A DNA stretch of 64,000 bases from Chlorophyllum brunneum (GCA_963576785.1 OY756148.1:186001-250000); one strand, 5' to 3'. Shown: positions 38,010-49,415, numbered from the stretch's first letter. Numbers and translations: made by a program. The notes: a model not told the origin generated them from the sequence alone.

Positions 38010-38014
38010 CTGCC
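38010..38014. repeat. Target site duplication of the copia element, left
   Basis: CTGCC directly before the left LTR, repeated at 51853-51857 after the right LTR. Confidence 0.9.
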
Positions 38015-38585
38015 TGTTGAGGAAACGACCGTAACGAGTTGTTTGCTAGGGGCAGCAGTAAACGCAGTGGGAGAGAACGTAGGGTCTACTCACTGAGATA
38101 ATAAGCTTCTATCTGATACCTGTAGAAAGGTAATTCGGATAGACAGATATTATTGATGAAGTGGTTAACGTCAGATAAGTAGAGGTCAAAGTCGATTAGA
38201 TCGATGGAGGTGTTGTACTCAAAGAGATAGGCAATGATGAAGAAGTTGTTCGATTGAACAAGATACAGAACTAGGTCTGTTACATGGGGTTTATATACAT
38301 ATTGTAACATAGGTGAGTCATACTACATAAAATACTAGCATTGCATAGATTGTTCCTTATGACTCTCTTTTACTGCGGCATAGTGCCTGCGGAGTACTGC
38401 AGAACATAGTATCTAGTCATTGGTACTATGTAGAATAATCTATCAAGTACTTATGACTCTCATCGTATGCAGAGCAACTCATAGGAAGTTACTATGGAAT
38501 GAAGTTACTGGAAAGTAATGGATCAGTCTATTATTATCATAATGACTTCATAGTCTATTTCTAGAATATGTCTGAAACTTCAACA
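38015..38585 (-). repeat. Copia LTR (3' LTR in element sense)
   Basis: 571 bp, pairs with 51282-51852 with 8 transition differences and no indel seen. Confidence 0.95.
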
Positions 38586-38619
38586 CTCCTCCTTGCTCTG
38601 TATTGATATAGAGTTTTAA

Positions 38620-41600
38620 TCACTCAAATGTCAAGCCAAGGCAAGGTCGGAATAGATTGAATTTAATTTTGTCTAAATTTTTTGTGAGAATATCGGCAGG
38701 ATTTTCAGTGCCTTTCACAGAGAATATTTCAATCTTTCCGTCTTCTACCAAATCATGGATGTAATGGTATTTGACGTCGACGTGTTTTGATCATTTTTCT
38801 GTTACTGGATTCTTGGCCCAAAATATTGAACCCTCATTATCACCGAAGAGATAAGGGGCTAATGATCGGATACCAATTTCTTCCAACAAATTGACAGTCC
38901 AAACTAGTTGTCGACTGCAATCTGACAAAGCCATATATTCGGCTTCAGTGGAAGATAATGCAACAGTTTTCTGTTTCCTACTTAACCAAGCGATAGCTCC
39001 GCTGGCTAATAAACAGAAATATCCAGTTACAGATTTACAACTAATTGGATCACCAGCCCAATCAGAGTCGGAAAAGGCATTCAGGCCTTGTATAGAACTT
39101 CCATTATAGGTAATTCTATATTTGTAAGTAGCATTAAGATACTTTAGCAAATGTAGGCCTGCATTATAATGTGCTTTAGTGGGATTGGTCATATGTTGTG
39201 ATAATTTGATAGTGGCAAAAGCTATGTCGGGCCGACTGCCTATCATCAGATACATAACTGATCCTACTAACTGTTGATACCTCTTTATGAAGTCAGGTGT
39301 CACTTTTCCTGTATTGGATTTGAAGATAAATCCATTTGGTAATGGGATTTCTTCTTTTCCAATTACTTTAAATTGATCAAGTACTTTTCCTAGATAATCC
39401 ATTTGGTCTAGGGTGATTGATCGGTTTATAGGATTTCGTGAAATTTTCATGCCAAGAAACTCTTTGGTTGGACCAAGGTCTCGGCATTCCCATTTCTTCA
39501 TAAAGAGTGCTCGCTTCTCATATAGAAGTCTAGAGCCTCTAATTCCGACGAACATTAAGTCATCTACATAGACCAGAGCTATAATAAGCTCTTTGGTTTC
39601 AGGGTCGTAGTAATAATAGACTCCAGCATCTAGTTTGGATCGGACAAATCCTAGGTTGGTCATTGACTTAGTCAATTCCTTCCACCATTGTTGTCCGGAT
39701 TGCTTTAATCCATAAATGGCTCAGTTTAATTTCCAAACCAGATTACCACGACCTGTATTGAAACCTTCTGGAAGTTCCATATAGAGTTCTTCATCCAGTT
39801 TTCCATAGAGATAAGCAGTTTTAACATCTAAACTGAGCATCTCCCAATTGTTGAGGGCAGCGACTGCAAATATGAGTCGTGCTGTCTCATAACGGACTAC
39901 TGGTAAAAATAGTTCATCGTAATCGATTCCCTCTATCTGAGAGAATCCTTTTGCTACTAGTTGAGCACAGTATCGACCATCTGATTTGGGTGTAAAGACC
40001 CATCTATTTTTGACAGCTTTTCTTCCAGGTGGAAGTTTGGCTAAGTCCTGTCTTTCTTTGAGTGAATTTAACTCTTTCAAGCACGCTTTCCACCATTTAG
40101 ATTTCTCTTCTGATGGTAGTTGATTTAGATCCTTAAAAGAAATAGGAACTAATGGTGATTCAACTTTTTGAGTGCACAGATAATCGATCATCCCTACTCC
40201 TCCTTCTCTGCATAAGTCTTCTAATGTAGAAGCTTCATGCTGAGAACGTCTATCGATTATTCCAGGTTTGGAAGCCTCTGATCGAATTTGTCTAACAAGT
40301 CTACTTGTAGAACTTGTTAATTTCGACTTAGGAGGTTGGAACATCTCATAGTCCTGGAGTATTTTGGTCGGATGCTTGGTAGAACCATAGAAGTTTCCTG
40401 GACGTTCAGGTACTTTTCTGGTTCTTTGCGGTCTCTGAGGTATTTCAGGAACCGGTATTTGATCCGAGTGACCTCATGGTACAGAAGGACCAGCATCCCG
40501 ATTATCTTCGACAGGGGTATAAGGTATGAATGGTTGTACATCCGGATCATCTCTTAGAGAAGGCAGATGGTTCGGACCTTCAGGGTGATTAGGTGGATCA
40601 GCATAAGATAATCCATCACTGTCATTGTCTTCTGGTGTTTGTGCTTCTCTTGGTGGAAAGAGAATGTTTTGCACAATACCATCTCACTCCTCCTGAACAT
40701 CAGTATCGATATTCGGTGCTTTTCCCTTTCCTTTATTCTTTTTAGGTTCAGGGAAAGGAGTTGGAATTTGTCCATGTACAGATCTATAAGTCCTGTCTTC
40801 CGGAGAACTATTGGAAGAAGTTCGGGGAATAGGACTTGGTGGTTTATTAATAGGTAAACCAGTAGATGGATCTGGAGCATGGAAGACAACAACTTCCGAA
40901 GGTGTACTTCGAGAAGTAGAAGATGATGGTTGGTTCATCTGTTCTTCTCGCTTCTTCCCAACACATTTAGGGAAGTGTTCTTCGCTGAATACAGCTGTTG
41001 GAGATGTATAGATTACATTTCCATTTAGGTGCCTCATGAAACGATAATTTTTCCTGTCTGATGTCCAACCAAGGAAAATCATGAGTTCTGACTTTGCTGT
41101 CAGTTTATTGTCTCTTATCTCCTTTGGGAGAAAGACATAAGTACCACAGCCAAAGACTCTCTCTTTGGAGATGTCTGGAATCTTTTGATTCAACACTTCA
41201 TAAGGTGTTTTCCACATAAGTTGTGATACCGGTGTTTTATTATAGATATGTATTGCATGATCTATAGAAAACTCCCACCAACCATCAGGAATACAAGCAT
41301 GATGCCGCATGGCTTCTGCTTTATCCATTAGAGTTCGGTTCAAGCATTCCGCTCGACCATTTTGTTGGTGTATGTGCGGTGCACTAGTCTCATGTATGAT
41401 CCCTAATGAGCGCAAATGAGATTGCAACTCGTCAGTTGCATACTCTCCTCCTCTATCAGTGCAGAGATATTTTAATTTAGTCTCATATTGAGTCTGAATT
41501 AAAGGAATGAAATTTTTCATTTCTTCTACTGCTTCTGATTTCTTATGGAGGAAGCAAATCCATCCATGAGAGGAAAAGTCGTCCATTATGGTCATGACCT

Positions 41601-42924
41601 ATTTAAATTTATGGTAAGAAAGAATCGGAAGTTCAACTAAATCCAAGTGTATTCTTTTGAATGGATGCTTTGCACATGTAGGGTTCTCTCTAAAGGGTTT
41701 CTGGTGCATCTTTCCCTTGGCACAACCATCACAGATTGGTTTTTGCTCAGGAATCCGCACCGGAGTAAACCCAATCATATTTTTCTCAAAATGATTGAGG
41801 ATACAATTAGAGGGATGTCCTAATCTCGCATGTACAACTTTGTAGCCAACGATTGGATCCGCAGTCATAGCTGCCTGTTCCGAATGTACAATTTTTGTAT
41901 TAACAAAATGTAAAGTAGTGTTGCGACTTGCTGAAGGATATGCTTGAAGAATAGCATTTCCTTCGCTATCAACAACTACTGATTCGTTGGCATCTGTTCT
42001 AACAGTTTTGCCATCCTGGCATAACTGTCCCACTGATATTAGTCGTTCAGAGGTTCCTTTTAGAAGAAAGACTGGATATATTAATATCTGCGTTGGTTGA
42101 ACGCTGTCAGTCTTCCCGTTATAGACTCTATGCTTAAGCATAACTGTGCCAAGACCAACCGCATTAAGGTAGGGGCCTTGTGCTCCTACAGTCTTAATTG
42201 GAATCGAAACTTCGAGTTCTTCGAAGTTGATGAAGTCTTCCGCATAAGGGGTATAATGACATGATGCCCCTGAGTCTAATAACCATATGTCACTATATTC
42301 TTCTAGTGGCGTTATGATTTGATCATTGCTTAGCGATCGAGATCTTATTTGATCCGGTACTCTTAAATACTGATCGGGCATGTGCGTGGAGAAACAAAAA
42401 AGTTGAGAAGTGTTAAAACACTTCTCATTTATCCATTCGCTCGAAACAACATTATTATGGGATCCTAAAGATCCCGATAGTGTAGTTACATGCCCGGCCC
42501 CCGACGTCCTTTCCCCTTGCCCTTGCCCTTCTTCTTGCAAAGACGGCTGGTCGGCATATTGGTGACAGGACTGTGTATCAGGGTTAGTAAGAGTATCTGA
42601 GATCGAATTGATCACATACCTAGCTCCTCCCTTCTTCTTGAAGTCACTTCCATAGTCAGTTGACGAAAGTCCGAGAGACACCTCAGATTGAGGTGCCGAA
42701 GCAAAGGGTTCGGACTTCGGAGACTTCGGGAGAGGCCCAGAAGAGGGTCCTGCGACGTTCGCAGGGTTCCTGGGGTCGCAGATGTCGTAGGCGACATCCT
42801 GAGCCGGCGCCATGAGGTCATCGACCTCCTTCTCACTCTCAAGCCGTTTGAAGGCTTCGTCTACCAACACTGTAAGTGTGGCAGGTCGCCTGTCAGTGGT
42901 CTTGTTCTTTTGAGTAAGAGAGTA
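38620..42924 (-). pseudogene. Copia pol: protease, integrase, RT and RNase H, with nonsense codons
   Basis: On the minus strand, in order: aspartic protease (WLLDSGASCHYTP near 42260), integrase zinc finger (HARLGHPS...CDGCAKGK) and core (DRGGEY), a Pro/Ser/Lys linker, RT (RWVFTPKSDG, LDVKTAYLYG, VYVDDLMF) and RNase H (SDSDWAGD, SSTEAEYMA) ending in PADILTKNL at about 38660. Stops interrupt it: TAG at 41599, TGA at 40684, 40474, 39721 and 38791. The last two replace an expected Arg (family motifs LNRAIYGLKQ and RSKHVD), so CGA to TGA is likely. The 5' part is at 49421-51123, separated by the gypsy insertion. Confidence 0.9.
42920..42924. repeat. Target site duplication of the gypsy element, left
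   Basis: GAGTA, repeated at 49416-49420. Confidence 0.92.
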
Positions 42925-43224
42925 TGTTACGACCTTAGTCTCTGACTCAGGTTGCAAGCCTTTGGATAAAGGAAAGGAAGTAGAGAAAGGAAGAAGGGAT
43001 GATACGATTGGTAAAGTGTAAGGAATACATCAAGTATTACTACACTTTATATACTAGTGGTAGAGGCTAATAATAAGGGAGTCGAGTAACGGAGTCAGAG
43101 GAGAGAAGTAGAACGAGTCAGATAGGAGGCACAGCCTCTAGGGTGATACAGGAGATGAAACAAGTATGAGAGTACACGAGGTAATGGGCGCATGATGGGA
43201 ATGAACGGTCTATGATTCGTAACA
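42925..43224 (-). repeat. Gypsy LTR (3' LTR in element sense)
   Basis: 300 bp, identical by eye to 49116-49415. Confidence 0.95.
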
Positions 43225-43334
43225 ATACCTCCCTTTCAAGCTTCATGTCCTCATGATGCGTATTACTGTAAAGGTCCTTTGTAAGATAGAACATATGGAA
43301 TTTGTTAACGTTTAAGAAAACCCGACGAGTGTTT

Positions 43335-44171
43335 TTACTCGTTCATAGGTACGGCCGCTCCCAGAGCTCTGGCCAAGTCCTTCTTGTTTCCTCCAATGAG
43401 AGGTGTCTTGTCAACACGTCGTAAACCAATCCAGAGGGGTGCGTGTGGTGGTCCTTCTTTAAACAGGAAGTGGGTGTGGTTGTTATACGTAGTGTTGTCG
43501 TTGGTGTGATTGCTTAAAAGTTTGTACACGATCTCTTTCCAATAATCGTTGTCCTTTTCTCCTTCTGATTTCAAAGTGTTATATCCTGTCGGCGGGTGGA
43601 AAGTCATGGGTGTGATGGGGGGTACTACCGTGGTGAGTATGGTTTGGAGGTGAGCGACTTCCTCTTCGATGTCGGGGTGGAGTAGCTGGTCGGCGGCGGT
43701 TCTTTCTTGCGTTTTTTGTTCGCATGTGTGGCAGATGTGGTGTTGGATGGGGAATGGGTCGTTACTAACGAGTAGTCGATTAACGATGTGGTGGGAGAGG
43801 TTGTCTGTGCTTCTGGATTCGTACGTATTGAGTCGTTCGGCTAGAGCTACAAGGATACTGTGCATCCGAGCTCGTATGTTGGAGATAACGAGGAGTTGCA
43901 AGTCGTCGTTAATCTCGTACAAGTGTCTCTCCAATTGGTCTCTCCTTCCTTCGTTGATGATGAACTGATTGAGTCTTGGGGTGGCGTCGGATAAGGTGTC
44001 CATAATTTTCGAGGCTCCTTCTTGGGTTGCTTTTACTGCTGCTCCCAGTAGTATTATGGTGTCGACTAGGGTTTCTCCTTCTACGATTTCTTCCTGGTTG
44101 GTCCTTTCTGGGACGAGTTCTTCAAATTCTGTGAGGTAGGGGTACGGGGTAAGTTGGCGTTCGGCGGGCAT
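43335..44171 (-). CDS. Extra 278-aa protein between pol and 3' LTR of the gypsy element
   Basis: An open frame starts MPAERQLTPYPYLTEF and ends ALGAAVPMNE, in a frame different from pol. It looks soluble and helical, with charged helices in its first half, a CHTC-type pair of cysteines near the middle and a His/Asn/Thr-rich stretch before the end. No signal peptide and no clear transmembrane helix is seen, so the env-like position does not mean an envelope protein. Its ATG lies about 100 nt after the pol stop. A 63-codon frame (44272-44081) starts with an ATGA overlap on the pol stop and overlaps its 5' end. I do not recognise the family. A spliced message or reinitiation might express it (inference). 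Confidence 0.7.
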   Translation of the reverse strand: MPAERQLTPYPYLTEFEELVPERTNQEEIVEGETLVDTIILLGAAVKATQEGASKIMDTLSDATPRLNQFIINEGRRDQLERHLYEINDDLQLLVISNIRARMHSILVALAERLNTYESRSTDNLSHHIVNRLLVSNDPFPIQHHICHTCEQKTQERTAADQLLHPDIEEEVAHLQTILTTVVPPITPMTFHPPTGYNTLKSEGEKDNDYWKEIVYKLLSNHTNDNTTYNNHTHFLFKEGPPHAPLWIGLRRVDKTPLIGGNKKDLARALGAAVPMNE

Positions 44172-44268
44172 GGTGTATTGTAGAGATAGTTGGCAAAGTC
44201 AAGGGTGAAGTGAATACCACGAGTGATGCGATGAGTGTAGTGGTTACTTGAGATGCGAGGTTTGCTGT

Positions 44269-47200
44269 TCATAATTGCTGTTTTTTACCTCCCCTTTTTA
44301 TAGGTTTCGTCCTCGAAATCTTGCTTATGAATTCTTGTACTGCTTCCTTGGCGCTGTCTAAGTTTGTTTCGTCTTCCCATGTATCTTCTTCGGACGTATA
44401 TCCTTTCCAGTGTATTAGGTACTGTTTTCGTTTCCCTTTCATGCGGTGTCCTCGGACTTCGTCTACTTCGTAGTGTTCTTCATCGTTAACTATCTCGGGG
44501 ATCGGTGGTGGCGGAGTGCGCTGGCTGTCATACTCGGGGTTGTGATAGGGGGAAAGTAGTCTGCTGTTGAATACGTCGTGTATCGCCCATGTTTCAGGTA
44601 GCTCCAGGCGGTAGCTTGTTTCGCCTATTTTTTCTTTTACTCGGAACGGTCCGTATCTCTTGTGATCTAATTTTTTTGTTGGTCTTGTTGTCCTAATATT
44701 GTCTGCTTCCAGCCAAATTTGGTCTCCTGTTTGGTACTCGTGTTCTGGCTTTGTGCTGTTTCGCTTTTCCATCTGTATCTGGTTTTGTTGGAGCATTTTG
44801 ATCGTTGCTTGGCGTATGTCCTGCAGTTCTTGTATTCTTTCCGTGATTGCTGGAGCCTTGATCTCGTTTGAGATGTCGCCCTTCCATGGGTGTCGTCCGT
44901 ATACTATCTGGAACGGTGAATGTCCTGTGGCACTATGTGTTTTATCGTTATACTGGAATTCTGCCGTGCTGAGCCATTTCTTCCAGTTGTTCTGTGCGTG
45001 ATTGATTACATTTCTGAGGTAGGCCTCAACCTCTTGGTTGATGCGCTCCGTTTGACCGTCTGTTTGTGGATGGTATGCCGTGGATAGGTTTCGTTGGGTG
45101 CCGGTTGCTTTGCAAAGTTCCGCCATGAATTTTGATGCGAACTGTGGGCCTCTGTCACTGATGATCCTGCGTGGTATCCCATGTTGTCTCCATATGTCGT
45201 CCCGATATATATCTCCTAGCTCCTCGGATGATAGGGTGGTGTTAACTGCTCGTAGTCTGATCATTTTGCTGAAACGATCAACGATGACAAGTATCGCGTC
45301 GTATCCCTCCGATTCTGGCAGTGGTCCTATCATGTCGATTGATATCTCTTCCCATGGTCCAGTGGGTATTGGTAACGGATGGAGGTGTGTGGTAGGTCGT
45401 GTTCGGAGTATCTTGTTTCGCTGACATGTGTCACATCCCTTGATGTATCGTTTAACATCGTTACGCATTTGTGGCCACCAATATGTCCTTTTGAGGAGTT
45501 CGATCATTCTATGTTGTCCCGGGTGTCCTACGTCCGTTTTGTCGTGGTGTTGTTGGAGTATTTCTTGGCGTAATTCGGTGTTTGGTGGTACGTATATTCT
45601 TCCTTCGAAGATGGGTAATCCATCAGTTTCCCATATCTCCTCTGGTCGTTTCTCCTTTTCTCTTAACCATTGTGTTTCTCTCCTCTGCTCCTTTCGCAGT
45701 CGGTATTTCAGGTCTTCTTCTCCCGATATATCCCACATTTGTCTGATTTCGGTGGTAGTGTTGTCGAATAAGTGGTCGGGTAATAGCGTGATATCTGTGT
45801 TATCTCTGGTTGTGTCTGTTTTCGTTAGTCTTGATAACACATCTGCTTTTGTGTTTGTTTTTCCGGGTATGTGTTTCAACGTGTAGTGATATTCCTGTAG
45901 TTCCAGTTGCCATCTCGCCTGTCGTCCTGTGAGTTGTTGCGGTTTCCTAAAGTATTCCAAGTTCTTGTGGTCCGTCCATATCTCGAATGGTTTGTCGGCA
46001 TCGAGTAGATATTGTCTCCAAGTTTTGACCGCTTCTCGGATTGCCAATAGTTCTTTGTCATAGATCTGGTAATTTCGTTCTGCCGGTGTCATTGTTCTTG
46101 AGTGGAATGCGATTGGGTGCCACTGGTTATCTTGGTCTTGTGATAATACCGCTCCTACTCCGTACCCTGATGCGTCTACCTCCACTCTATATTGTCCTTT
46201 ATCTCGGGGCATCGCTAGTACTGGTTCGCTCGTGATTTTCTTCTTGATTTCTTCGAACGCTTGTTGTTGCCGTTCTGACCATGACCATTGTGCGTCTTTC
46301 TTCTTGAGTTCATGTAGTGGTGTTGCTATGTTACTGAAGTCTTGTATGAATCGTCGGTAGAAATTTGCAAAGCCGAGGAATTTTTCGACATCCTTCACGG
46401 ATTTGGGTGTTGGCCATTCCCTTACTGCTTTCACCTTCTCTTCCTCCATTTTAACGCTGCCCTGTCCTACCACAAAGCCCAGTATGGGTATTTCTTTCGC
46501 GTCGAACATACATTTTGATCGTTTGAAGTATAGCTGGCGTTTGGCTGCAATGTCTAAGAACCGTGTCGTTCTTTTCTCGAGTTCCTCCTGTGTGGTTCCT
46601 GGAATGACGAAATCGTCCATGTAGTTGACAAGCGTCCCTTCATGTAATAGTTCTCGGAATATCGTGTTCATCATTCTTTGGAAGGTTGCCGGTGAATTGC
46701 TCATTCCGAAGAACATGACCGTAGGTTCAAATAATCCGTTGTTTGTTACGAACGCTGCCTTCCATTCGTCTCCTTTCCTGATTCGGACGTTGTTGTATCC
46801 CCAAATGATGTCGAGCTTATTAAACACTTTTGCGTCCTTTAGTCGGTCTAACACCTCGCTTATAAGTGGTAGTGGCGTTTTATCTTTGATGGTGTATTCA
46901 TTCAGCTTCTTGTAATCTTGTACCAGGCGTTTTGTTCTGTCTTTCTTTGGTATAAAGAAGCATGGGGTGGCGTAGGGGGATTGTGATGGTCTGATACGTC
47001 CTGAGGCGAGGTTTTCGTCGAGGAATTTTTGTAGTTCCTGTTTTTCCGTTATTGTCATCGGGTAAACTTTGGACTGCAGTACCGGGGGTGCGTCTTCTGA
47101 CAGATTTATCTCGTGGTCCCATACCGTGTGTGCGGGTAGATTATCGAAGTTCTTTTTGTTGAATAGATGGGTGTACTGTCGGAGGTATGGTGGTAGATCT

Positions 47201-47691
47201 TCATCGTCCGTCCGGTCCGCCTTTTTCTCTTCAATGTGTCCCTTGACTGTCCGTATTTTCTCGTTGAACCGTATGTTGCTATGTGATATTTTGCAATCTT
47301 CTGGACATCTTGTGAATCGTATGACATGATTGTTCCAATCGATTTCCGGGTTATGTTTGACCAGCCAATTGTGCCCCAGGTATAAGTCCGCGCTTTCCAA
47401 TTGTGTTACTAGAGCGTCGATTTGTTCTGTGTGGTTGCCGTTGTTTAATACCAGTTGTGCCTTGTCCGTTATTTCTCCCTTTTTATTTTCTGTGCCGTCG
47501 GCATTGATCACTCTGATTGGGGTTTCCAGAGGTTTAGTCGGGATCTGTTCTTCGTCTATTGTTCGTTGTGCTATGCACGTGTGGGTGCATCCGGAGTCTA
47601 CGAGGGTTGTGATTTGTCTGCGTCCTTTTCTTGTCTGGATTGTTGAGTCGAGGAGAAGTTCGCGCGTAGAGTTTCGTTTTTGGGGAATCAC
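44269..47691 (-). CDS. Gypsy pol: protease, RT, RNase H, integrase, chromodomain
   Basis: At least 1140 codons without a stop. Order: protease (TTLVDSGCTHT, residue about 30), RT (YPMTITEKQELQKFLDE, PYATPCFFIPKKD, YMDDFVIPGT), RNase H (VEVDASGYGVGAVLSQD, WTDHKNLEYF), integrase zinc finger (HPGQHRMIELLKRTYWWP to CDTCQRNK) and core (IDMIGPLP, DRGPQFAS), and a C-terminal chromodomain (YLIHWKGYTSEEDTWE, about residues 1070-1120) that would direct integration to marked chromatin. The frame is open upstream of the first listed codon (GTG at 47691) and overlaps the end of gag by about 45 nt in the -1 frame, so pol is probably made by ribosomal frameshifting. It looks functional. Confidence 0.95.
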   Translation of the reverse strand: MIPQKRNSTRELLLDSTIQTRKGRRQITTLVDSGCTHTCIAQRTIDEEQIPTKPLETPIRVINADGTENKKGEITDKAQLVLNNGNHTEQIDALVTQLESADLYLGHNWLVKHNPEIDWNNHVIRFTRCPEDCKISHSNIRFNEKIRTVKGHIEEKKADRTDDEDLPPYLRQYTHLFNKKNFDNLPAHTVWDHEINLSEDAPPVLQSKVYPMTITEKQELQKFLDENLASGRIRPSQSPYATPCFFIPKKDRTKRLVQDYKKLNEYTIKDKTPLPLISEVLDRLKDAKVFNKLDIIWGYNNVRIRKGDEWKAAFVTNNGLFEPTVMFFGMSNSPATFQRMMNTIFRELLHEGTLVNYMDDFVIPGTTQEELEKRTTRFLDIAAKRQLYFKRSKCMFDAKEIPILGFVVGQGSVKMEEEKVKAVREWPTPKSVKDVEKFLGFANFYRRFIQDFSNIATPLHELKKKDAQWSWSERQQQAFEEIKKKITSEPVLAMPRDKGQYRVEVDASGYGVGAVLSQDQDNQWHPIAFHSRTMTPAERNYQIYDKELLAIREAVKTWRQYLLDADKPFEIWTDHKNLEYFRKPQQLTGRQARWQLELQEYHYTLKHIPGKTNTKADVLSRLTKTDTTRDNTDITLLPDHLFDNTTTEIRQMWDISGEEDLKYRLRKEQRRETQWLREKEKRPEEIWETDGLPIFEGRIYVPPNTELRQEILQQHHDKTDVGHPGQHRMIELLKRTYWWPQMRNDVKRYIKGCDTCQRNKILRTRPTTHLHPLPIPTGPWEEISIDMIGPLPESEGYDAILVIVDRFSKMIRLRAVNTTLSSEELGDIYRDDIWRQHGIPRRIISDRGPQFASKFMAELCKATGTQRNLSTAYHPQTDGQTERINQEVEAYLRNVINHAQNNWKKWLSTAEFQYNDKTHSATGHSPFQIVYGRHPWKGDISNEIKAPAITERIQELQDIRQATIKMLQQNQIQMEKRNSTKPEHEYQTGDQIWLEADNIRTTRPTKKLDHKRYGPFRVKEKIGETSYRLELPETWAIHDVFNSRLLSPYHNPEYDSQRTPPPPIPEIVNDEEHYEVDEVRGHRMKGKRKQYLIHWKGYTSEEDTWEDETNLDSAKEAVQEFISKISRTKPIKRGGKKQQL

Positions 47692-47750
47692 ATATCGTCT
47701 ATTGTGTGATAAAACAGAAACTCTAGTTTTATTGGCTCGCGGGTTTGCGC

Positions 47751-49022
47751 CTACTCGGAGCCTTCGACAAAATCCTCTTTCTCCTCTATTTCTTGTTCCT
47801 CATCCTCGTTGACTTCTCTGATATGGGCTTTCTTGGGTGCCCGGCAGTTCTTCGAGATGTGGCCCTGTTTACCACAATTGTAACACGTTATTTTGGTGTA
47901 CGTGACTTTTGTCTTCTTCCTGCAGTATTTGGCAATATGCCCATAGAGGTTACAATTGTAGCACCTCGGTTTTCCAGTCTGATCGGTGTCTGCCCTTTGT
48001 CGTCCTATCTCCATGGGTTGTCCTCTTCCCCCATAGATAACTCCGGTGGTGGTTTTGACATCTCCTCTAGTGATGTCCGTTGCTTCGTAACCTTGTCCTA
48101 CTGCGAGGATCGTGGTTTTCCATTTGCTGTATGTTGTTGGGACGGAGGTTGTCGGGTAACCTACTATGGTTCGAATAATGTCTGCTCTGGTGTGGCGCTT
48201 GAGAAGGAATATCGCATGTGTGTCGTCTGTTCCTGCTTGGGCTCTTAATGCTTCGAATTCGATTAAGAAGTCTGCTGTGTTCTTCTTTCCCTGTTTGAAC
48301 GTCTCTATTTCTCCTTCTGCTATGGCTTTCCTATTCCCCAAGGAGAATGTGGCTTCTACTTCTTTCGTAAAGTCCTCCCAAGCCGGTGTTTTCTTATTCT
48401 GGATGGCTTGTAGTTGCGTGTTGGCGTAAGGACCTGCTAGTCCTCCTTTCATCCTTGCCAAAATGGCTACTATTTTCTGTTCTTCTTCGTCTATCTTGTT
48501 GAACATCAGCCATAAGGATATGGCTCTCCACCAATCGTCAAATTTGGTCCTATCCCCATTAAAATATCCTGGTTCCGGGGCTAGGTTCTTTGGTACGTTG
48601 ATCTCGTCTGTCATTTCTGGTTCTGACTCTGGTTCGCTGTGTTCGTTTTCGTAGGTTTCGGCGATTTCTATATCGGCTGTGGCGTCGGCGACTTCTGTGT
48701 CGAATTCGGTTTCGAATAGAGCTGTGTCGATTTCTTCTTCAACCGGAGCTGGTTCTTCGTCTGTGCTGTGTTCGGATTCTTCCTCGTAGGTTTCGGCGAT
48801 ATCTATATCGGATGTGTTCTCGGCGACTTCTGTGTCGAATTCGGTTTCAAATAGAGCTGTGGTCTCGTCTACGCTATGTTCGGATTTCTGCTGTTTAAGG
48901 CCTTCAGGGATTTCTGGTTCTGTTGATCGTTTGGATCCTGTTGCTACGGGTGAACCCTGGATGTCGGTTGGTCTCGGAGCTCTCTGTCTTCTCGGTGTTC
49001 TCGATGAGCTACTGCTGCTCAT
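47751..49022 (-). CDS. Gypsy gag with two CCHC zinc knuckles
   Basis: 423 aa from ATG 49022. A Ser/Arg-rich start is followed by two near-identical acidic repeats (ETALFETEFDTEVAE and a second copy about 40 residues later) and a capsid-like domain (FDDWWRAISLWLMFNKIDEEE, FLIEFEALRAQAG). Two zinc knuckles, CYNCNLYGHIAKYC and CYNCGKQGHISKNC, lie near the C-terminus. It packages element RNA in virus-like particles. It ends in TAG at 47751, inside the -1 overlap with pol. Confidence 0.93.
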   Translation of the reverse strand: MSSSSSSRTPRRQRAPRPTDIQGSPVATGSKRSTEPEIPEGLKQQKSEHSVDETTALFETEFDTEVAENTSDIDIAETYEEESEHSTDEEPAPVEEEIDTALFETEFDTEVADATADIEIAETYENEHSEPESEPEMTDEINVPKNLAPEPGYFNGDRTKFDDWWRAISLWLMFNKIDEEEQKIVAILARMKGGLAGPYANTQLQAIQNKKTPAWEDFTKEVEATFSLGNRKAIAEGEIETFKQGKKNTADFLIEFEALRAQAGTDDTHAIFLLKRHTRADIIRTIVGYPTTSVPTTYSKWKTTILAVGQGYEATDITRGDVKTTTGVIYGGRGQPMEIGRQRADTDQTGKPRCYNCNLYGHIAKYCRKKTKVTYTKITCYNCGKQGHISKNCRAPKKAHIREVNEDEEQEIEEKEDFVEGSE

Positions 49023-49115
49023 ATACTGTTGTCCTGGTCGGAGGCTATTATTCCAAGCCTAGTTACGAATAGTGGCACCTCTCTTGCAAGGTGAGTTGAA
49101 TGACACTTTACCAAA

Positions 49116-49415
49116 TGTTACGACCTTAGTCTCTGACTCAGGTTGCAAGCCTTTGGATAAAGGAAAGGAAGTAGAGAAAGGAAGAAGGGATGATACGATT
49201 GGTAAAGTGTAAGGAATACATCAAGTATTACTACACTTTATATACTAGTGGTAGAGGCTAATAATAAGGGAGTCGAGTAACGGAGTCAGAGGAGAGAAGT
49301 AGAACGAGTCAGATAGGAGGCACAGCCTCTAGGGTGATACAGGAGATGAAACAAGTATGAGAGTACACGAGGTAATGGGCGCATGATGGGAATGAACGGT
49401 CTATGATTCGTAACA
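49116..49415 (-). repeat. Gypsy LTR (5' LTR in element sense)
   Basis: 300 bp partner of 42925-43224. Confidence 0.95.

Larger units (their letters stand above)
42925..49415 (-). mobile_element. Chromodomain Ty3/gypsy retrotransposon, apparently young
   Basis: 6491 bp with two 300-bp LTRs (TGTTACGA...TCGTAACA) that look identical by eye, flanked by GAGTA duplications. On the minus strand it carries gag, an uninterrupted pol and an extra frame before the 3' LTR. A purine tract (GAAAGGGAGG, about 43227-43236) abuts the 3' LTR. The sequence after the 5' LTR begins TTTGGTAAAG, a possible primer site. Identical LTRs and open frames indicate recent insertion, later than the copia host element. No degenerate stops were seen. 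Confidence 0.95.

Noticed and set aside
38086..38310. 74-codon frame inside both copia LTRs (also 51353-51577)
   Set aside because: Identical in both LTRs because LTRs are copies. No domain; most likely chance within a non-coding LTR.
43335..44171. Env gene in the gypsy element
   Set aside because: No signal peptide, no transmembrane helix and no glycoprotein-like cysteine pattern. Only the position is env-like.
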